Assembly: GCA_031285215.1 (NCBI GenBank)
Contig: JAITWQ010000187.1
Coordinates: 1 to 10,525 of the forward strand
DNA: 10,525 nt
DNA from: Syntrophobacterales bacterium
Lineage (GTDB): Bacteria; Desulfobacterota; Syntrophia; Syntrophales; JAAYKM01
Reading direction: 5' to 3'
In this document: positions 7,901 to 10,525 of the stretch, one piece after another
How the letters are laid out: each line of letters starts with the position of its first letter
Numbering within the stretch: position 1 is the stretch's first letter
Translations under genes and position numbers: made by a program
Notes under the pieces: model-generated
The model's input: the letters and a program-made list of their open reading frames with translations, nothing else
The model's database searches: none
Told to the model about the DNA's origin: nothing

Positions 7901-8771
7901 GGAAAAGCAGGGAAGCAAAAAGCAGCCCCCTTTGCACATCAGAGAAAGGAATTTCATTCAGAGGCAGCGCCACGGCGATGTACCAGTCTGTTTCACCATT
8001 GGAAATACGCTTATAAGTGCAAAGACGCTCCACGCCGTCGAATTTGTAATGTCCCCTCCCCTCCTCTGCGGCAAGCATCTGCTGTATAAATTCACTCATT
8101 GTTTTCATTTCATGGTCGCGGGGATCCCGTTTGGCCTCATTAATATAATTCTGTCGCTCCAAAACCAGTTTCTTTCGGAAATTGGCAATCACCGTACCCT
8201 CTCCGTCAAGCATGTAGATGCTGCCGGTCTGCCAGACTTTGTAGTCCGAAAGAAGATCGGAAAAGGTCATCCCCGATATGGTTGCCCCCAAAACCATGCC
8301 CGAACTCACGGGAGTGAACACATACATGACAACGCCCATATTGCCATCACTGATCGTAGTGGAAATAACCGGTTTGCCGTCACGGGCAATTTGTATGTAT
8401 GGGCTTATTTCCGGTATTTGACCGGCATCTGCGGACTGGCCCGCACGGGCAATGATCTTCTCATGGTCAAAAACCGTAAGTCCCGTAAAAGCAGGAAACC
8501 TGTCCAGTTTGGATTTCATGAGTTTTTCCATCTCTTCGCCGGTCTCTGCCATGCGGAGCCGTTCGGCGATAGCGGCGGCGTCTCCCTGCAAAAAGAGGAT
8601 GTTTGTGGTGATCAAGCCATCCGCGATATCCCGGGCAAGGGAGAGATCATGGCCCGCCGCTTCCGTGATGCTTTTTTTGGTGAAGTACAGGCTGGAAAAA
8701 AAGTTCGTCAGGGTAACGGCAAAAATGATAAACAATATTGCCATGGAAACCTTTATGCGTATGGACATCAT
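4983..8771 (-). CDS. Membrane-bound hybrid sensor histidine kinase (Cache-PAS-GAF-HisKA-HATPase-REC-HPt)
   Basis: The product has 1262 residues. GGGAGG (8778-8783) lies 6 nt before the ATG at 8771. Domain order: membrane helix 7-30; extracytoplasmic sensor of double-Cache type, about 31-280 (GSIYMLDGEGTVIANF at 183-198 is typical); membrane helix about 282-305; coiled coil 310-340; PAS about 340-455; GAF about 465-640; HisKA with H670 (MSHEMRTPLNAII); ATPase domain with N784/N788, DTGIG (819-823) and GVGLGL (849-854); receiver with D932-D933, D978 (FMDHMMPGMDG), T1011 and K1033; HPt with H1126 (HGLKGSSGNIGA). A further 70-residue acidic helical tail follows (about 1195-1262). The phosphate path H670-D978-H1126 then probably leads to D55 of the adjacent HD-GYP regulator. 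All key residues are present, so the protein should be active. The ligand is unknown; double-Cache domains usually sense small metabolites. The stop overlaps the alternative start of the next gene. Confidence 0.95.
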   Translation of the reverse strand: MMSIRIKVSMAILFIIFAVTLTNFFSSLYFTKKSITEAAGHDLSLARDIADGLITTNILFLQGDAAAIAERLRMAETGEEMEKLMKSKLDRFPAFTGLTVFDHEKIIARAGQSADAGQIPEISPYIQIARDGKPVISTTISDGNMGVVMYVFTPVSSGMVLGATISGMTFSDLLSDYKVWQTGSIYMLDGEGTVIANFRKKLVLERQNYINEAKRDPRDHEMKTMSEFIQQMLAAEEGRGHYKFDGVERLCTYKRISNGETDWYIAVALPLNEIPFSDVQRGLLFASLLFLIAGCATAVSFSGLAVRPFYKIEAQNRNLEKLNETVRDQADKIRKAHDRTLLMIDASPLCINLWSRDFRIFACNEEAVKLFKLRDQQDYLERFSDLSPKYQPDGQLSAEKAVTYIRKAFAEGKCVFEWMHQLLDGTPIPAEITLIRVEYEDDHVVAGYARDLREHKQMMEEIERRNVLLKTVNRVAAVMLTAEDEENIETSFLEGMELMGRCVDVDRVQIWKNEMEDGELYFVHRYEWLSDVGRQKVPVPGGLKFRYSDVPGWKSKFLRGEYINGPLSAMPQRDQFFLNSYEIKSIVIIPLFLHDQFWGFFSLDDCRHERTFSEEEISILRSGGMVIANALLRNGMLQNIAASAVELEEALEKAQKASRVKSNFLAKMSHEMRTPLNAIIGFSELALADGELSGKSYENLENIYNAGAVLLRTVNDILDISKIEAGKFELVETEYDLPSMINDTITQSILHIGEKPITFVLDIGDDLPVRLYGDELRIKQMFNNLLSNAFKYTKEGTVELGITCTRDDDAVWMTARIKDTGIGIRQEALADLFSEYAQMDKEANRKIEGVGLGLSITSGVVKMMGGTITAESEYGKGSVFTIRFRQKFVSDTVIGPKVAENLKRFRHTATKRKQNAWQTRITLPYARVLVVDDLVPNLDVARGMMKPYGMQIDCVTGGQQAIDAVRAEDGRYNAIFMDHMMPGMDGIEATRIIREEIGTEYAKTVPIIALTANAISGNEQMFLANGFQAFVSKPIDIAQLDAVIRKWVRDRSKEEKEEHEEFPSGEKRREIKITGLNTETGLARFGGDENAYLAVLHSYAASTPSLLEQLRNVTPESLPGYAVSVHGLKGSSGNIGAEAIMKEAAFLEELAKSGDFPEVLRNNHALLIGAEKLVADIQAWLGEYESRAELSKPRQPAPGKELLCRLRQCCEKYDMDGIDMVMDELESASYDEDESLISWLREKINASDFSEAVKRLTKHEEV
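4988..4993 (-). promoter_or_regulatory. Ribosome binding site embedded in the kinase 3' end
   Basis: AGGAGG falls within the last codons of the kinase gene and serves the response-regulator gene. Translation of the two genes is therefore probably coupled. Its spacing (7 nt to 4980, 1 nt to 4986) selects the downstream ATG. Confidence 0.7.
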
Positions 8772-8861
8772 TTGTCACCTCCCTGTAATCTGCAAAAACG
8801 CCATGAGGGCTTTACCCGCCAGCAATGTTTTTCAGAGGAGCGTCTAAGCTCCTTAATTTTA

Positions 8862-8940
8862 ACTATAAACTGTGGTGCGACACCAGTGTCAAATACAATC
8901 TTTGCATTGTATTAGTCTGAATTATGTAATAATATTATGA
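8862..8940 (+). repeat. Promoter-like repeat element, copy A
   Basis: This 79-nt segment aligns without gaps to 9046-9124, with 57 identities by hand count. It starts with ATAAACTGTGG and has a perfect TGGTG-CGA-CACCA palindrome at 8873-8885. An 8-bp inverted repeat follows, AATACAAT/ATTGTATT (8892-8899, 8906-8913). It ends with AATTATGTAATAATAT (8920-8935), identical in both copies. TTGCAT, 17 nt, TGTAAT could be -35 and -10 boxes on the plus strand. Confidence 0.6.
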
Positions 8941-8945
8941 TATTA

Positions 8946-8951
8946 ATTATA
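8946..8951 (-). promoter_or_regulatory. Candidate -10 box of the kinase operon
   Basis: A consensus TATAAT on the minus strand lies about 175 nt before the kinase start. No good -35 box is found 17 nt upstream, where the A/T palindrome 8957-8968 lies instead. The promoter may depend on an activator bound at 8992-9011. This is a weak call because the region is AT-rich. Confidence 0.3.
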
Positions 8952-8991
8952 TTTGAGAAAAATTTTTCCCCAGATCAGCGTCAATATCTAT

Positions 8992-9011
8992 TGTTTAACA
9001 CCATCGTTTAT
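8992..9011 (-). promoter_or_regulatory. Inverted third copy of the ATAAAC-x2-TGG-x-G motif
   Basis: On the minus strand this reads ATAAACGATGGTGTTAAACA, matching the first half of elements A and B (ATAAAC-x2-TGG-(T/C)-G), but without the CACCA half. It points toward the kinase gene, and a TATAAT lies about 40 nt downstream at 8946-8951. It may be a site for the same regulator at the kinase promoter. Confidence 0.35.
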
Positions 9012-9045
9012 CCGGAGAACATTTATTTTATAAGCGATGATTTTC

Positions 9046-9124
9046 ACCATAAACTATGGCGCAACACCACGATCAAAGAAAATTTTTATCGTGTTTTACA
9101 GTAAATTATGTAATAATATCTTCA
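9046..9124 (+). promoter_or_regulatory. Promoter-like repeat element, copy B, upstream of the toxin gene
   Basis: This is the second copy of the 79-nt element, 184 nt from the first in the same orientation. Its palindrome is TGGCG-CAA-CACCA (9057-9069), with one mismatched pair. The inner inverted repeat of copy A is not kept. The 16-nt block AATTATGTAATAATAT (9104-9119) is identical to copy A. TGTAAT within it, 17 nt after TTATCG, could be the -10 of the toxin operon, giving a leader of about 105-110 nt. Two conserved blocks, a palindrome upstream and an AT-rich core downstream, look like an activator site plus a promoter. Confidence 0.45.
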
Positions 9125-9233
9125 TGTTTGTTATGGAAATTATCACTTCTGCGCCGGAAGATCGGGGTTGACGTCACTGCCAATCCCTTAACCTTAACCC
9201 ACGAAAATTCCGCCGCCATAGCTGAGAAAAGTT

Positions 9234-9671
9234 ATGATGAAAAGAAGAGGTATAAAAAGTTTTCTGATTGTTCTGGTGCTGGCCTCGTTTTTCGCCACCG
9301 CCGCTTGGGGAGAGCTATGCAGCCAAGCTCAGCTTCATGAAATTAAGGCCGTCACAAAGGAAACCAAATATATCACCTATGCCAGGGCTGTACACATTCT
9401 CTGCGGAGATAAGACGGGAGGAGGCCATTTTTACCCGGGAAACAAGGGAAAAACAGCCTTTCCCAAAGATTGGACAATCAGGGATGTTCTCATCTCCATA
9501 GATCAGGCAGTGGAAAACACTCCGCGGCGGGATTGGCGAGGTCCTCAATCCAACGGTAATTATTATATTATTCGGAAAAAATACCACTATGATCCGGGAA
9601 AAACGGCCATCACCCTGAAAACCGTCATCCGTAAGAATTGTATGGTCGTCACCGCCTATCCCCAGCGATAA
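9234..9671 (+). CDS. Sec-secreted EndoU-type nuclease toxin (free-standing)
   Basis: The product has 145 residues, or 144 if the adjacent second ATG is used. An in-frame stop at 9219-9221 bars a longer start; the ribosome site is weak (GAGAAAAG). Residues 1-26 are a clear signal peptide: MMKRR, a hydrophobic run LIVLVLASFFATA, and a predicted cut after AWG. The mature 119 residues carry H54-ILCGDKTGGG-H65-FYPG, then GKTAFPKDW (72-80), and end in VVTAYPQR. This order (HILxGDxTGGGH, GKTxFPxxW, closing VTA(Y/F)P) is the signature I know from bacterial EndoU-domain toxins of CdiA and MafB proteins, RNases of the BECR fold. H54 and H65 are the likely catalytic histidines. Normally this domain sits at the C-terminus of a large polymorphic toxin; here it follows only a signal peptide. 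The next gene, 12 nt downstream, looks like the immunity gene. How the protein leaves the outer membrane is unknown. A non-toxic secreted RNase is a less likely alternative. Confidence 0.75.
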   Translation: MMKRRGIKSFLIVLVLASFFATAAWGELCSQAQLHEIKAVTKETKYITYARAVHILCGDKTGGGHFYPGNKGKTAFPKDWTIRDVLISIDQAVENTPRRDWRGPQSNGNYYIIRKKYHYDPGKTAITLKTVIRKNCMVVTAYPQR

Positions 9672-9683
9672 GAGGAGTTGTCC

Positions 9684-9908
9684 ATGAAATTTACCAAACA
9701 TTATCAAACTCTTGAGCGATTATTAGGAACGGCGGCAAAGGAATTGGAAGGGGCCATTGACAGCAAAGCCCTGAAGGAAGCCTTGGGTTATCTGGAAGAC
9801 GGCGAATATGGCTTGTCGTATGAATGCCTCCTGGCCGGACTGAAAAAACGCGGTCTCCCCGTCCCCGCATCTCTGGCAAAAGCCGCGAAAAAAATGGATA
9901 TTTCGTAG
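9684..9908 (+). CDS. Small MafI-like immunity protein for the EndoU toxin
   Basis: The product has 74 residues and no signal peptide or membrane segment, so it is cytoplasmic. AGAGGAG (9671-9677), which overlaps the last base of the toxin stop, lies 6 nt before the ATG at 9684 and decides against the in-frame TTG at 9678. The protein looks all-helical. Its central motif YLEDGEYGLSYECLLAGL (34-51) resembles the (L)xxGEYxLAxExL pattern of MafI-family immunity proteins, which are known to protect against EndoU-type MafB toxins in Neisseria. Family likeness and position directly after an EndoU-like gene support each other. It should bind the toxin domain and block its activity in the producing cell or in kin. 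A role as a small regulator cannot be excluded from sequence alone. Confidence 0.7.
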   Translation: MKFTKHYQTLERLLGTAAKELEGAIDSKALKEALGYLEDGEYGLSYECLLAGLKKRGLPVPASLAKAAKKMDIS

Positions 9909-9986
9909 ATTGATTGAAAATGGAAAAAATATTATGATCTAAACTCAAAGAAATCGAAAACTTATCACAACTAGTTCTTTTTTAAT
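9909..9986. other. AT-rich gap after the immunity gene
   Basis: This is a short AT-rich segment between the immunity gene and the gene remnant. I see no hairpin with a T-run that could end the toxin-immunity transcript, and no ribosome site for the following frame. Together with the remnant it marks a change in base composition, which may be the edge of an inserted or eroded segment. Confidence 0.4.
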
Positions 9987-10174
9987 ATGAAAGTATATAT
10001 TGTTGGTGAAGACCCTATTACATACACTAAGATAAAAAGAATACTGGCTTATTGTTCAGTTGCTTTTGGAATAATTTCAGAACTACCGATGTGCGTAAAA
10101 ATTCAGATAGTTTGAATCGCATGATTCTAAGAATAGAAAATCTTTTAAATACCACTGCTAATCGGCACCTCTAA
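9987..10174 (+). pseudogene. Remnant of a DUF4276-like gene with internal deletion
   Basis: An ATG at 9987 opens a 42-codon frame, MKVYIVGEDPITYTKIKR and onward through AYCSVAFGIISELP, ending at a TGA at 10113-10115. The first 34 residues resemble, from memory, the N-terminus of DUF4276-like proteins of about 200 residues. From 10088 the frame shifted by +2 reads DVRKNSDSLNRMILRIENLL and ends with TAA at 10172-10174. That part resembles the C-terminal helix of the same family. The two ends thus lie next to each other in different frames with the middle missing, as after an internal deletion. No ribosome site precedes the ATG. The segment is clearly more AT-rich than its neighbours and lies tail to tail with the DUF4301 gene. 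Recognition of the family is tentative. Confidence 0.4.
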
Positions 10175-10215
10175 AGTACCTGTTGCTTTTCCCGATGTTC
10201 TTCCCGCAATAAGTC

Positions 10216-10525
10216 TTATACGATTTTAACGGGAGTAAAAGTTTCCAGGGGGACTTCAACAAAAATGGAAATCCAGCGGGCCATGGAACCGTTCCACAGG
10301 CCGGGCAATTCCAGGGCCTTCAGGGAACATCCCTTTTCCGATTTGACGGTAATACAAACAGCATTTTGATCGGCAAAATCTTTCAGATGGAAGCGGTTTC
10401 CCCGAAAATCTTTTATCCCGCAGACCAGATCAACGGGGTTGAAATGGGTAGAAGACGACCATATCTTCATCTGGTCAGGATCAGCGGTATTAACCTGAAA
10501 TTGTTCAATGATCTGCCGGGAAAGG
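10216..10525 (-). CDS. DUF4301 family protein, C-terminal part, with premature in-frame TAA (start beyond right edge)
   Basis: The frame is open from the right edge to a TAA at 10216-10218, giving 103 residues of a larger protein. An internal ATG at 10470 is not the start, because the frame continues upstream with fitting sequence. Motifs THFNPVDLVCGIKD, LKALELPGLWNGSMA, W-IFVEVPLETFTPVK match the conserved C-terminus of DUF4301 proteins as I recall it. Those proteins have about 500 residues, occur in Bacteroidota and other anaerobes, and their role is unknown. In that family the protein goes on with TVxDLLRxEH. Here, directly after VKIV and the TAA, the same frame reads DLLREEHREKQQVL and stops at TAG (10171-10173). 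So a codon for one residue seems to have become TAA, removing about 15 residues. The gene may be non-functional or only trimmed. Confidence 0.7.
   Translation of the reverse strand, partial: LSRQIIEQFQVNTADPDQMKIWSSSTHFNPVDLVCGIKDFRGNRFHLKDFADQNAVCITVKSEKGCSLKALELPGLWNGSMARWISIFVEVPLETFTPVKIV

Larger units (their letters stand above)
8772..9233. other. Divergent intergenic region between kinase operon and toxin operon
   Basis: No gene is supported in these 462 nt. The region is AT-rich in its middle and holds two tandem diverged elements (8862-8940, 9046-9124), an inverted partial copy (8992-9011), a perfect 12-bp palindrome GAAAAATTTTTC (8957-8968), and a 6-bp hairpin AGGAGC/GCTCCT (8836-8853) in the kinase leader. 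Both flanking operons must have their promoters here. A short plus-strand frame that starts at 9056 and overlaps the toxin start has no ribosome site and is not counted. Confidence 0.6.

Noticed and set aside
7761..8915. Plus-strand frame of 384 codons opposite the kinase N-terminus
   Set aside because: It is antisense to clear Cache, membrane and PAS coding sequence. It has no ribosome site, and its composition is that of a shadow frame.
8772..8950. c-di-GMP riboswitch in the kinase leader
   Set aside because: The conserved core of GEMM-type riboswitches is not present; only a 6-bp hairpin is seen.
9056..9340. Plus-strand 94-codon frame starting inside repeat copy B
   Set aside because: It begins in the promoter-like element, has no ribosome site, and overlaps the toxin gene in another frame with no recognisable features.
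9315..9707. Minus-strand 130-codon frame opposite the toxin gene
   Set aside because: It is antisense to a gene with a signal peptide and EndoU motifs. No ribosome site or domain supports it.

Overview
The window reads as chromosomal DNA of a diderm anaerobe. The clues are a surface protein of autotransporter or adhesin type with VYGG/TISGG repeats, a cytoplasmic molybdo/tungsto-pterin oxidoreductase, consensus AGGAGG ribosome sites, and a large Cache-PAS-GAF hybrid kinase of a style common in anaerobic Firmicutes. Negativicutes (for example Acidaminococcaceae-like) is my best guess and Synergistota an alternative. This is inference from gene style only.

Layout. Positions 1-1114 (minus) hold the N-terminal 371 residues of a repetitive secreted protein whose C-terminus lies beyond the left edge. 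Positions 1115-1482 are non-coding, with a 42-bp dyad and a convincing terminator. Positions 1483-3555 (minus) encode an orphan member of the DMSO-reductase superfamily. A 279-nt gap with several inverted repeats separates it from a two-gene signalling operon, also on the minus strand. That operon is a 1262-residue membrane hybrid histidine kinase (4983-8771) followed by a REC-HD-GYP response regulator (3835-4980), a predicted c-di-GMP phosphodiesterase, with a coupled stop/start junction.

Positions 8772-9233 are a divergent intergenic region containing two 79-nt tandem diverged copies of a promoter-like element, each with a TGG(T/C)G-N3-CACCA palindrome, and a third inverted partial copy. 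To its right, on the plus strand, is a compact toxin-immunity pair: a Sec-secreted protein of about 120 mature residues that looks like a free-standing EndoU-type nuclease (9234-9671), and a 74-residue protein resembling MafI-type immunity proteins (9684-9908). No large delivery protein is attached.

The right end shows gene decay: an AT-rich remnant of a DUF4276-like gene with its two ends in different frames (9987-10174), and the C-terminus of a DUF4301 protein (minus, running off the right edge). In the DUF4301 gene an in-frame TAA cuts off the conserved last residues, which are still readable downstream.

How the genes fit together: the kinase and HD-GYP regulator probably form one phosphorelay that lowers c-di-GMP. 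The adhesin could be a surface target of such signalling, but nothing in the sequence links them directly. The toxin-immunity pair looks like an accessory competition module placed next to a degraded segment. Gene families were recognised from memory of conserved motifs; no search was run.
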